Assembly: GCF_000023125.1 (NCBI RefSeq) | Contig: NC_013037.1 | Location: forward strand, 2,480,001-2,544,000 | Direction: 5' to 3' | Length of the DNA stretch: 64,000 nt | Source of the DNA: Dyadobacter fermentans DSM 18053 | GTDB lineage: Bacteria > Bacteroidota > Bacteroidia > Cytophagales > Spirosomataceae | Shown here: positions 18,101 to 25,598 of the stretch, piece after piece | Layout of the letters: each line of letters opens with the position of its first letter | How positions within the stretch are numbered: position 1 is the first letter of the stretch | The notes under the pieces: generated by a model | Told to the model about the DNA's origin: nothing | The model's input: the letters and a program-made list of their open reading frames with translations, nothing else | Databases searched by the model: none | Made by a program: the position numbers and the translations under genes

Positions 18101-19425
18101 ATCAAGGCACTCAAACAGTCGGAAACCTGCGGCTCAAAGGCTTGCAACCCGACGCACATTTTGGCGCAGCGGTTTCCGGCGCAGGTGACCTGAACGGTGA
18201 CGGTTACAGCGACGTAGTGGTAGGCGCGCCCGATCACGATAACGGCAAAAACAATGAAGGGGCCGCATTCGTATTCGACGGCACTCCTGGCGGATTGAGC
18301 CCTTCTAACCCGGCAATGGTTGAAAGCAACTTTGCCGATGCACGTATGGGCGTATCGGTGTCAGGCGCCGGGGATGTCAATGGAGATGGTTATAGTGACG
18401 TCGTGATCGGACTGATCAATTATAATCTCGAAACGAGCGGCATATTCAATAACTCGATCGATGGCGGCGCGGCATTCGTGTACCATGGAAACCTGGGAGC
18501 GAAAGGATTGAAAAATAACCTGCGCGTTTACAATTCCGACCTTGTCTCGAATATCAGCTATTTGCAGATCAAAAAAGACGACTTCGGTTTCGGGCTACAT
18601 GTAAGGTCTTTCCTGGGATCTGGCAAGGTACGTCTGGTGTGGGAGGCCCGAAAAGAAGGCACCGCGTTTTATGGCAACGGGAATATCAGCAACAGCACCA
18701 ATTTCTCGGGTCAGCAGTCGCAATACGCAGACCTTGCGGGAGGCGGCAGCGAGCTGAAAACGTTTATCACCAAACCGGGATTTGATACAAAGATCCGCGC
18801 CCGGGCGAGATTCAACCTTGTGAAAGCGCTTACAGGACAAGTTTACGGTCCGTGGAGATTCCTGCCTGCGTACACGCAGTCGTCCTACACGATTTTGAAA
18901 GATCCTCAACTTCCCGTCACGCTGGTGGCATTCAAGGCGAAAGCTGCCGAAGGAAATGTCTCGCTGGAATGGTCGACCTCGGAGGAAATCAACAGCGATC
19001 GCTTCGAAATCCAGCGCAGCACCGACGGCCAAAGCTGGATGGAAATTGGTAACCTGAAATCACATGAGAATGCACACAAGCTCAATGCATACTCGTTTCT
19101 GGACACCATGGCCTGTGCTTCCGCCAAACGCTACTACCGCCTGAAAATGATTGACCTCGACGGCACATTCGCATTCAGCCACATCGAATCGGTTACCCTG
19201 GCGAAAGGGATTGATACCAAAATTTACCCCAACCCAACCGCCGATGTACTGAACCTGCGCAGCGAACAGAAAGTCACAGAAGTACAGGTGTTCAATGCAG
19301 AAGGCAAAGCAATGCTGGTCGTCCGCGACGCGAAAGGCGTGAGCCAGGTGGATATCCGCAAACTGCCAAGCGGTATTTATCTCGTAAAGATCAATGGCGA
19401 ATCGTTCCAGATTTTGAAACGTTAA
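15112..19425 (+). CDS. FG-GAP repeat surface protein with T9SS sorting domain
   Basis: 1437 aa. An N-terminal hydrophobic segment (LALAASLYFALYVLPAL) acts as signal or anchor. Residues about 265-1120 contain 14 integrin-alpha-like FG-GAP repeats of about 60 residues, each with a Ca-binding loop such as AGDVNGDGYSDVIAGAP. A beta-sandwich region follows. The last 75 residues form a type A T9SS sorting domain (IYPNPTADVLNLRS...LPSGIYLVKINGESFQILKR). It is probably exported through the outer membrane and anchored there, forming a calcium-stabilised beta-propeller. The ligand is unknown. It stands alone, bounded by a strong terminator. The ATG at 15112 fits the signal. Confidence 0.88.
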   Translation: MGRIYYRSNFAWAAGLALAASLYFALYVLPALQGGPASALKGKAAGQPANAAENQSLFEQVALAEYNITVDKKTGILQSPNRTQNIRSYFKPGLLSLRNRINQRHPFEISLATEGIFADGKLLHEPAEQAASIIDKNRLLLKHGGFTEEFINNSEGIRQNFIVENAPANTRQIEVKLKASGVSAVKTSDAGLDLYYGEDNTPDQRLTYTDLKCWDATGKALSSSMHLEGLEITLNVATENAVFPVTIDPIIAHGNPANANTQLFGASARDNMGFSVQTAGDLNGDGFSDIVLGVVGYDNGIKDQGAAFVCYGSASGVVTSTFEKLEGKVSEILFGYAVSTAGDINGDGFSDIIVGAPNYENGQSFEGAVFVYYGSGSGVGTDPSDTLESGVMNARMGESVALAGDVDEDGFSDVIVGLPGYTNGEIREGAAYIYRGSANGLLPQPQVIESNQAHAALGTSVAGAGDVNGDGYSDVIAGAPLYDNNETNEGAAFVHTGGALGINLNPITTLESNQQDARLGTSVASAGDYNADGLSDVVVGSPMFDNGEQDEGVAFAYQGIANGGVSGMPKDTLEGDQALARFGTSVSCAGDVNGDGFSDVIAGAPDYANALSKEGAAFIFHGASIGFGLRSAILESDQAEAQMGISVASAGDVNGDGYSDVITGANLYDVGTGIDNGSAFVFHGSASSIALTPNVMLGTSQEGAQFGYSVTGAGDLNGDGFNDIAVGAPHYDNGSGEEGSVFIFYGKPSGVPAVADQKLDIGQLNAGFGTSVSAAGDINGDGYGDLIVGVPYYDASTTDNGAAFIYHGSPGGVSIIWNMVLEGTQTNEFFGFSVAGAGDVNGDGIRDVIIGAPSYDKLGSSNCGAAFVHTGSTLGITNFYTKLEGTQAESQLGFSVASAGDVNGDGYNDVVAGAVKQSNGEAIEGAAFVFYGDNDGVDNQKWYMVESNDAGAMMGFSVSSAGDVNADGFSDIVVGAPLFHNKPGSSEGAAFIYYGSNQGTQTVGNLRLKGLQPDAHFGAAVSGAGDLNGDGYSDVVVGAPDHDNGKNNEGAAFVFDGTPGGLSPSNPAMVESNFADARMGVSVSGAGDVNGDGYSDVVIGLINYNLETSGIFNNSIDGGAAFVYHGNLGAKGLKNNLRVYNSDLVSNISYLQIKKDDFGFGLHVRSFLGSGKVRLVWEARKEGTAFYGNGNISNSTNFSGQQSQYADLAGGGSELKTFITKPGFDTKIRARARFNLVKALTGQVYGPWRFLPAYTQSSYTILKDPQLPVTLVAFKAKAAEGNVSLEWSTSEEINSDRFEIQRSTDGQSWMEIGNLKSHENAHKLNAYSFLDTMACASAKRYYRLKMIDLDGTFAFSHIESVTLAKGIDTKIYPNPTADVLNLRSEQKVTEVQVFNAEGKAMLVVRDAKGVSQVDIRKLPSGIYLVKINGESFQILKR
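15900..18480 (+). repeat. 14 tandem FG-GAP coding repeats
   Basis: Period about 180-195 bp, diverged at the DNA level but with a constant core encoding GDVNGDGxSDV. Half of the repeats share GGCGACG-type codon runs. Such arrays can recombine, so copy number may vary between strains. Confidence 0.7.
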
Positions 19426-19434
19426 CACCGGCAG

Positions 19435-19480
19435 AAAAGCAAAAGCACCTTCCCGTCAATGGTAAGGTGCTTTTGCTTTT
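19435..19480. terminator. Strong bidirectional terminator
   Basis: A perfect 17-bp stem, AAAAGCAAAAGCACCTT (19435-19451) with its complement (19464-19480), around a 12-nt loop. A-rich and T-rich flanks serve both the FG-GAP gene and the convergent sulfatase. Confidence 0.92.
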
Positions 19481-19486
19481 ACACCA

Positions 19487-20911
19487 TTACTTACCTTCCG
19501 GATGTTGTGCTTCGGGATAACCCTTTTTCAACAACAGGGCCAATTCGTTTACCGTAATCACAAAACTGTTGTCTTTGGCGAGGTTGGTGAATTCGCCAGG
19601 ATCTTTTTGGTGATCATACAGTTCAACACCCGCATTGCCACCGTCCCATTCGGTGTAGCGGAAACGCTCAGTGCGCACACTGCGGCCGAAAATCTGCCCT
19701 CTCCGCACCTGGGTGTAAGCTGGCTTGTCCCAAATCGCAGCGGGATTTTTCAATAACGGCGTAAGACTTTTGCCTTGCAGGTTTTGTTTCGGATCAAGCC
19801 CGCACAACTCCGCCAAAGTTGGAAAAATATCAACCAACTCCACCGTGCGGCCGGATGCCTTTCCTTTCGTGCCGCCAGGAACAGAGATGATCAACGGCAC
19901 GCGCGCCGAGTTTTCAAAAAGGCTTTGCTTCATCCATTGACCGTGCTGCCCCACATTGTAGCCATGGTCACTCCAAAGGACAATAATGGTGTTTTCGGCC
20001 AGTTTCAGTTTATCCAGCGCGTCGATCAGCTTACCTACCTGCGCATCCATGAATGTGATCGTAGCATAATAGGCCCGCAGAGCTTCACGGCGTTTGGCCT
20101 CATCGAGTCCCCAATGCGGTGGCTTGGTGAATAATGCCGCCTCCGGGACATCGTCGAGGTCGTTTGGTATTTCTTTTGGTAACGGCACTTTATCCACCGG
20201 GTACATATCGAAATACTTTTGCGGCGCAACATAAGGTGTATGCGGCCTGAAAAAACCGACTGCCAGAAAAAATGGCTCATTTTTCTTTTCGGTCATGATT
20301 TTAATGGCCTCGCTGGCGATCAACCCGTCGGTTTGCTCGTCGTCGGTGCCCTCGGTGGCACGCCACGCCAACGCGCTTCCAAGCCCACGATCGGGCGTGA
20401 GGTTCTTGATTAACGGTTCCTCCGTTTTGTCACGGCCTTTCGGATTCACCCTGTAACTCCACGACTCGGGATCATCCAGCCCATCGGTTCCGATCTGGCT
20501 GGGAACGCCGTAATGGAATATCTTCCCTACCCGCGCGCTGTAATAATTGTTGTTCTTGAAGAGCTGCGGCAATGTAACAATGTCGGGCAGGTTTTTACGG
20601 AAATGCGTTTGCAGCTCGTAGATTTTGGTCATATCCGGCCGCTGGCCGGTCAGCAGCGATGAGCGGCTGGGACTGCATAACGGAAATTGCGTATACGCCT
20701 TATCGAAACGGACACCGCGCTTGGCGAGCCTGTCGATGTTTGGCGATTTCACGAAGGTGTTACCATATGTTCCCAGGTCGTTGTTGAGGTCGTCGACTGC
20801 GATGAACAAGACATTGAACTTCTTCTTTTGTGCCAATGCAGGAAACGTCCCGATCCACACGGCGAGCAGGATGGTGCCGAGAAAGGCGTAGTGTTTTGTC
20901 AGTTTTATCAT
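19487..20911 (-). CDS. Secreted sulfatase, iduronate-2-sulfatase-like
   Basis: 474 aa with signal peptide (ending GTFPALAQ). The alkaline-phosphatase-fold metal site starts at FIAVDDLNNDLGTYG. The formylglycine motif C-S-P-S-R (Cys79) is in FPLCSPSRSSLLTG, and the second metal cluster is in LWSDHGYNVGQHGQW. It needs oxidative maturation of Cys79, and no maturase is in the window. Overall features (FRPHTPYVAPQKYF, VELVDIFPTLAELCGL) match iduronate-2-sulfatase-like enzymes. It lies 17 bp after the other sulfatase. It is the last gene of the substrate-binding protein/sulfatase operon, and probably frees sulfate from polysaccharides or other esters. Confidence 0.9.
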   Translation of the reverse strand: MIKLTKHYAFLGTILLAVWIGTFPALAQKKKFNVLFIAVDDLNNDLGTYGNTFVKSPNIDRLAKRGVRFDKAYTQFPLCSPSRSSLLTGQRPDMTKIYELQTHFRKNLPDIVTLPQLFKNNNYYSARVGKIFHYGVPSQIGTDGLDDPESWSYRVNPKGRDKTEEPLIKNLTPDRGLGSALAWRATEGTDDEQTDGLIASEAIKIMTEKKNEPFFLAVGFFRPHTPYVAPQKYFDMYPVDKVPLPKEIPNDLDDVPEAALFTKPPHWGLDEAKRREALRAYYATITFMDAQVGKLIDALDKLKLAENTIIVLWSDHGYNVGQHGQWMKQSLFENSARVPLIISVPGGTKGKASGRTVELVDIFPTLAELCGLDPKQNLQGKSLTPLLKNPAAIWDKPAYTQVRRGQIFGRSVRTERFRYTEWDGGNAGVELYDHQKDPGEFTNLAKDNSFVITVNELALLLKKGYPEAQHPEGK

Positions 20912-20928
20912 TGTCTTTGGATTAAATA

Positions 20929-22560
20929 CTATTTCCCATTGCCTGCCGCTCCCGGCTCCTGCTTGGCTTTGTTGTAATCATAAAACCATTTGAAAGTCTT
21001 GTCATACTCCTCAGCACCAACCCGCTTGTACCATGCTTCGTACTTCGCTACCAGCTTCTTCGCAACATCGGGTTGTTTGTCAAACTGGTCGTTCAGTTCT
21101 GTGCGATCCTGCTCCACATCGTACAACTGCCATTTCTCCGTTTTTTCCGCCACAAGTTTCCATTTGCCATCGCGGATCGCGCGGTTACCTTCGTGTTCCC
21201 AGAAAATCGGGTTCTTGCGGTTGATAGGCTTTCCGGTGAAAGCGGGTTTCAGGCTCGCACCTTCCATCGGCTGAATCGGCTGCCCGGCATAAGTGGTGGG
21301 ATAGCCCGCATTTCCAAGATCCACGAGCGTTGCCATAATATCAATGATATGAGCCGGTTGGCGCTCAAACTTGCCATTTCGAGAAGTAGGAATGCCCGCA
21401 GGCCACGACACGATGCCCGGCGACGAAATCCCGCCTTCGTGCGTGTGGTGTTTGTATGCCCAAAACGGCGTACATGCAGCCTCCGCCCAGCCCTGGCCCA
21501 GAAATACGGTCGATTTGGCATTCCCCGGCTTGTCGCCTTGGTAACGCCCCTCGATGCCTGGCTCCGCATTGCCGCCGTTGTCGGATACGAACAGAATGAC
21601 GGTATTATCAAACACACCTCGCTTTTTCAAGCCATCCACCAGGTCACCAATGCTTTTGTCGAGACGCGAGATCACGGCAGCATAAATGGCCATGATGTCG
21701 TCATATCGCTTCTTTTCATCGTCGCTAAGGCTATCCCAACGCTTCACATTGGGGTTGATCGGCGGCAACTTCCAGGACGGGTCGATCAGTCCCAGTTTAA
21801 TTTGCTTTTCATATCGCTCCTGACGGAGTTTTTCCCAGCCTTTCAGGTATTTGCCACGAAACTTTACAATGTCCTCTTCGGGTGCCTGCAACGGAAAATG
21901 AGGTGCATTGTGGGCCAGATAGAGCATAAACGGCTTCTTTTCAGCCAGCGCCTCGTCGATAAAACGCAAGCCGTAGTTCGTCCAAAGATCGGTCGAATAC
22001 CAGTCTTTGGGTAATGCGGTCGAGTCGTTCGTAACTTCTTGTCCGTTGAGGAAAAGCTTCGCATTGTTACCCCCGGCATAGTAAAAACCTCCCGCAGGCG
22101 CGTGCAGCGACCGATCGAAGCCTCGGTTGGAGGGGTACACGCCGTGCTGGTGACCGACGTGCCATTTGCCGCTCATCGCCGTGAAATAGCCCGCGCCTTT
22201 CATCACTTCGGCGATCGTCACGCTGTTATGATTGAGCTGCCCCCGGTATGCGGGATGGTCAGCGCCCTTGTCGTCCATCATGTGGCCGATCCCCGCCTGG
22301 TGGCTGTAAACGCCGGTGAGCAGGGCCGCCCGCGTGGGGCAGCAGCGGGCGGTGTTGTAAAAATTGGTAAACCGAACGCCGCTCTGTGCCAGCTTGTCGA
22401 GGTTTGGGGTCGGGATTTCACCTCCGTAACAGCCCAGGTCTGCATAGCCGAGGTCATCGGCCAATATCACGATCACGTTCGGCTTTTTTTGGGAAAATGC
22501 TGCCGGCGCCAGGCAAGCGAACGCCATTAGCAACACACTGGTCATGTATTGTTTTAGCAT
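20929..22560 (-). CDS. Secreted arylsulfatase
   Basis: 543 aa from the ATG at 22560, chosen because it gives a proper signal peptide (SVLLMAFACLAPAAFSQ). A longer start at 22623 would bury it. Motifs: ILADDLGYADLGCYGG, the formylglycine motif C-C-P-T-R with Cys73 in NTARCCPTRAALLTG, and VSDNGGNAEPGIEGRYQG. It belongs to the large arylsulfatase A-like group. It is 86 bp downstream of the binding protein and 17 bp upstream of the second sulfatase, so all three are likely one transcript under sulfur control. Confidence 0.9.
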   Translation of the reverse strand: MLKQYMTSVLLMAFACLAPAAFSQKKPNVIVILADDLGYADLGCYGGEIPTPNLDKLAQSGVRFTNFYNTARCCPTRAALLTGVYSHQAGIGHMMDDKGADHPAYRGQLNHNSVTIAEVMKGAGYFTAMSGKWHVGHQHGVYPSNRGFDRSLHAPAGGFYYAGGNNAKLFLNGQEVTNDSTALPKDWYSTDLWTNYGLRFIDEALAEKKPFMLYLAHNAPHFPLQAPEEDIVKFRGKYLKGWEKLRQERYEKQIKLGLIDPSWKLPPINPNVKRWDSLSDDEKKRYDDIMAIYAAVISRLDKSIGDLVDGLKKRGVFDNTVILFVSDNGGNAEPGIEGRYQGDKPGNAKSTVFLGQGWAEAACTPFWAYKHHTHEGGISSPGIVSWPAGIPTSRNGKFERQPAHIIDIMATLVDLGNAGYPTTYAGQPIQPMEGASLKPAFTGKPINRKNPIFWEHEGNRAIRDGKWKLVAEKTEKWQLYDVEQDRTELNDQFDKQPDVAKKLVAKYEAWYKRVGAEEYDKTFKWFYDYNKAKQEPGAAGNGK

Positions 22561-22646
22561 ATTAATTATCGGTATGTGGTGGTGTATCAAATGCTTTGAA
22601 ACAAAAAGCGGGCACAATATCAATCGTGCCCGCTGGCGTGCAAACC

Positions 22647-23579
22647 TTACTTTACAGCCTGAAATCTTTCCAGTTTCTCCTTTTCGTCGGCCAGTCTTTT
22701 GGCGTCGGCTTTCAGGTAGCCGAACTGGTGAAGGTCTTTATCGGCGTTGGCCGCCACCCAAAGCAGGAACTTTTTAGCCTCCGGATTTGAATTATTCTTG
22801 GCAATTGAAAAATGAATGTTCTCAACCGGCACATTTTTGACTTTCTCCGCTTCCAGCGTCGCGATCACCTGGTCGAGGTTTTCCAGGGCCTTCTCTTCTT
22901 TGGAAACGCGCCCATTACCATCCAGGTCCACGGGAATGATCGTGAGGCCTTCCAGCGGCTTGCGGCTTTGGAGGTCGTAGGCGAGGCCGGGCGTGGTGTA
23001 GGTGATTCCGGTTTCGTCTTTCAAAAGTGCCTTGATCAAATGCTCGTCGGCACCAGCGATGGATTTGCCCTTGATATTCTGCTGCTCGTAACCGAAATAC
23101 CTGGCGAAAGTGAGCGGCGCGCCGGCCTTTTGCAGGCGTGTGTAAATCGTGTATTCGGTAGTCAGCGACTTGTCTTTCTGCGCGTAAATATCATGGAAGA
23201 AAATCTGTTTGTAGGTCTTTTCATTCAGACCTTTGTCGGCATATTCTTTCGCAAAAGCCGATTTTGCATTCGCTACCGGCAGCAGCGCATACTTTCCGAT
23301 CGAAATGTACTCGCGCGTGTCCTTCACCTCCTTGTCCTGGTAATAGGCTTCGATAAGCAGGTCATATTTGGCCGGATCGGTGATCGTACGTGTCTCGATC
23401 ACGATCTGCGCCTTTGGATTGGCAGCGGTGTATTCTTTGATCCATTTCTCGACCAGTGGATAAGCAAAACGCACACCGGTAACGACCACCTTGTTCTCGC
23501 CGGACTCCTGCGCCGATGCATTGGAAAATGCGGCAAGCGCAAGGCCAGCTGCCATGAAGATAGACTTAAAGTTTTTCAT
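22647..23579 (-). CDS. Periplasmic substrate-binding protein with an EF-hand-like loop, probable sulfate/oxyanion binding
   Basis: 310 aa from the ATG at 23579, which precedes a signal peptide (SIFMAAGLALAAFSNASAQ). The mature part resembles PstS/sulfate-type solute-binding proteins: VVVTGVRFAYPLVEKWIKEY at the start, FARYFGYEQ, and KKFLLWVAANADKDLHQFGY at the end. A canonical EF-hand loop DLDGNGRVSKEE lies at about residue 222. No permease or ATPase gene is adjacent. Context with two sulfatases favours sulfate over phosphate, which is inference. It follows a polycysteine leader ORF and a sulfur box. Confidence 0.75.
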   Translation of the reverse strand: MKNFKSIFMAAGLALAAFSNASAQESGENKVVVTGVRFAYPLVEKWIKEYTAANPKAQIVIETRTITDPAKYDLLIEAYYQDKEVKDTREYISIGKYALLPVANAKSAFAKEYADKGLNEKTYKQIFFHDIYAQKDKSLTTEYTIYTRLQKAGAPLTFARYFGYEQQNIKGKSIAGADEHLIKALLKDETGITYTTPGLAYDLQSRKPLEGLTIIPVDLDGNGRVSKEEKALENLDQVIATLEAEKVKNVPVENIHFSIAKNNSNPEAKKFLLWVAANADKDLHQFGYLKADAKRLADEKEKLERFQAVK

Positions 23580-23684
23580 AATGAAAATGTTTGGAACTGC
23601 GGACGGCTCCGGCCACAGCATATTGATAAAATGTAATAGGGTGAAAATCAGTATGAGGCAATTGTGATTACCTTCGAAGACCTA

Positions 23685-23783
23685 TCAACAACAGCAACAG
23701 GGCGCGACTGCAAAAGGATAATGGGAAGGGCCCACCATAGGCATAACATTGATGCGCGAAGCATAACGATCCATCGATTTCAT
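23685..23783 (-). CDS. Polycysteine leader peptide upstream of the sulfatase operon
   Basis: A 32-codon ORF starting MKSMDRYASRINV and ending AVAPCCCC then TGA. It lies 106 bp upstream of the binding-protein ATG and 53 bp downstream of the sulfur box. Four consecutive Cys codons (TGT TGC TGT TGT) just before a stop, in front of a sulfur-scavenging operon, are what a cysteine-responsive attenuator needs. Such polycysteine leaders are known as attenuators in mycobacteria. An internal start at codon 4 is possible. A hairpin at 23597-23618 lies just before the downstream gene. The attenuating RNA structures themselves are not evident by eye. Confidence 0.6.
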   Translation of the reverse strand: MKSMDRYASRINVMPMVGPSHYPFAVAPCCCC

Positions 23784-23835
23784 ATTCGAAAAGATTGTGA
23801 AATTGATCCGTTTGCTGGTGGCTAACAAACAAAAT

Positions 23836-23850
23836 CTACTTATTTGATAG
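23836..23850. promoter_or_regulatory. Candidate sulfur box, sulfatase operon
   Basis: CTACTTATTTGATAG followed by ACAAAG, the same 21-bp layout as at 14850 (GATAGACAAAG is identical). It is placed 53 bp upstream of the polycysteine leader ORF. Confidence 0.5.
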
Positions 23851-23912
23851 ACAAAGTAAATTTAAAGAAATCGAATTCGCAAGCACTACGCTCAATTTCG
23901 TTGAAATCGAGG

Positions 23913-24827
23913 TTAATTCACCCGCTTCGTCAGCGCATCCAACTCTTTATCAGTAGGCGTAGCCGAAGGCACCCCTTCGGCAGGAACATCCATTTTAGCG
24001 GACCAGGCGATGGCATTTAGTACCAGTTTGCGGAAGTTGTCGTTTTGCCAGTTCTTGTGCATGTGGCCGCCGGTGAACCCGAAGCCGCGACCGCCGTCGG
24101 GGCGCTCAAAGGCCCAGGCGAGGGTTTGCATTTCTTTGCGGGTAATGACGGCTTCGCGAACGGCCGGGTTGTTGGAATGCGTGCCGTCGGGCTGTTTCAG
24201 GGTCGATTCGGGCGGCAGGGCTTTCAAAATGGGTGTGACGCCTTTCATATCCGCGGGGAAGCGCATGTGGTAGTACCATTCATCGACGATGCTGAAAGGT
24301 TTCAGTCCGCGGGCGACCGGGTGATCGGGAAAGCTGGCAAAACTGGCCTCCCACACAGGATTTACCGACCAGTTGGTTTCAAAATACCCTCCTATCCATT
24401 TCAAAAACTGCTTGCTGCCCGCCCGGGCGTCGACTTCGAGGGAAAAATGCAGGTTCACAATCCCGATGCCTCTTGCCACGAGCTGTTCCATTTTGGCCTC
24501 ATGCACGAGCTCCAAGTGGTCGGTACCGCCGCCATCCAGGTAAAAGATAACGGCATCCGCATCGTCCAGCACCGATTCGTCCTCCGGCCAGCCGTTGCGT
24601 ACGATCACCGCTGTTGCGCCGGGCAGGCTATCGTTGAGTGCTTTGGCCAGCAATGTACTGCCGCCGTTGTGCTCGTGCTCGCCTTTTCCGTGGCTGTCGG
24701 GACCGGTGATGAATACGATCTTTTTAGATTTTTGGTCCCTGTTGCCGGCATTTTTTACCGGGTTTTGCGCCATTAATGCCGTACAAAACAGCATCAGCGC
24801 GAATATGAAGGTGTATTTCCTGTCCAT
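23913..24827 (-). CDS. ThuA-like domain protein, secreted
   Basis: 304 aa with signal peptide (FIFALMLFCTALMAQ). The ThuA-like glutamine-amidotransferase-related fold is indicated by KKIVFITGPDSHGKGEHEH, DADAVIFYLDGGGTDHLELV, GIGIVNLHFSLEV and GRGFGFTGGHMHKNW. In Bacteroidetes and Planctomycetes such proteins accompany sugar catabolism, but substrates are mostly unproven. It is upstream of the sulfatase operon on the same strand. The sulfur box lies in the 330 bp between them, so it is probably a separate unit. Confidence 0.85.
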   Translation of the reverse strand: MDRKYTFIFALMLFCTALMAQNPVKNAGNRDQKSKKIVFITGPDSHGKGEHEHNGGSTLLAKALNDSLPGATAVIVRNGWPEDESVLDDADAVIFYLDGGGTDHLELVHEAKMEQLVARGIGIVNLHFSLEVDARAGSKQFLKWIGGYFETNWSVNPVWEASFASFPDHPVARGLKPFSIVDEWYYHMRFPADMKGVTPILKALPPESTLKQPDGTHSNNPAVREAVITRKEMQTLAWAFERPDGGRGFGFTGGHMHKNWQNDNFRKLVLNAIAWSAKMDVPAEGVPSATPTDKELDALTKRVN

Positions 24828-24908
24828 CGCATCTTCAAGTTTGGTAACGGCTTCGGGCAGGAAGCCTGCGTGAATTTGCTTTGGACAATATAAAAATCAG
24901 GCCATCGG

Positions 24909-25571
24909 TTACTTCATAGCCAGACTAATCAGCTCCGCCGTGTTTCTCACATTGGCCTTTTTCATGATGCTTGCGCGCTGGTTGGCGACGGTATTGGAGC
25001 TGATATCGAATTTCTCGGCGATATCCTTGCTGCTCATGCCCTCGGTGAGGCATTTAAGGATTTGCTGTTCGCGCGGTGTGATGATTTTCCAGATGGATTT
25101 CTCCTGCACTTCCTCCTGCGCAGCACGGGTATCGGGCACGCGTGCAAGTTGTTTGAGCAGGTTTTTGATGATCACCGACGACGCGTAAGGGGGAAAATAC
25201 AAGTCGCCTTTGGCAATGGCGCGGATTGCCCGGAGCATTTCCTCCCGGCTCGTGTCTTTTTCGAGGTAGCCCGAAGCGCCGTTCAGGGCCGAGGACAACA
25301 CATAGTCCGTGTTGTTATGCATGCTGAACACCAGGATTTTAGCAGACGGGAACACGGGCACAATCTGCCTGATCACTTCAAGGCCCGGCATGCGGGGCAT
25401 GGTGAGGTCGAGCAGGATTACATCTGGTTTTACTTTCTCAACCATATCCCAAACCTCGTCGCCGTCCGAAGCTTCGCCGGCAATGATCAGGTCCTCTTCG
25501 TCTTCGAGCAGGGTGATAATGCCCTGCCTCACTACCGAATGATCGTCTACAACTAAAATCCGAATGGGCAT
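24909..25571 (-). CDS. NarL/FixJ-type response regulator
   Basis: 220 aa. Receiver domain with acidic pocket VVDDHSVVRQG and phosphoacceptor Asp in DVILLDLTMPRMPG, Thr/Ser switch region VFSMHN, Lys in YLEKDTSREEM. C-terminal LuxR-type HTH (ITPREQQILKCLTEGMSSKD, ISSNTVANQRASIMKKANV). It starts 27 bp after the histidine kinase and is its probable partner. The pair sits immediately downstream of nirBD, so I infer control of nitrate/nitrite assimilation genes. Confidence 0.9.
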   Translation of the reverse strand: MPIRILVVDDHSVVRQGIITLLEDEEDLIIAGEASDGDEVWDMVEKVKPDVILLDLTMPRMPGLEVIRQIVPVFPSAKILVFSMHNNTDYVLSSALNGASGYLEKDTSREEMLRAIRAIAKGDLYFPPYASSVIIKNLLKQLARVPDTRAAQEEVQEKSIWKIITPREQQILKCLTEGMSSKDIAEKFDISSNTVANQRASIMKKANVRNTAELISLAMK

Positions 25572-25598
25572 AAGTACTTCTTAATCAGTAACAAGTCA

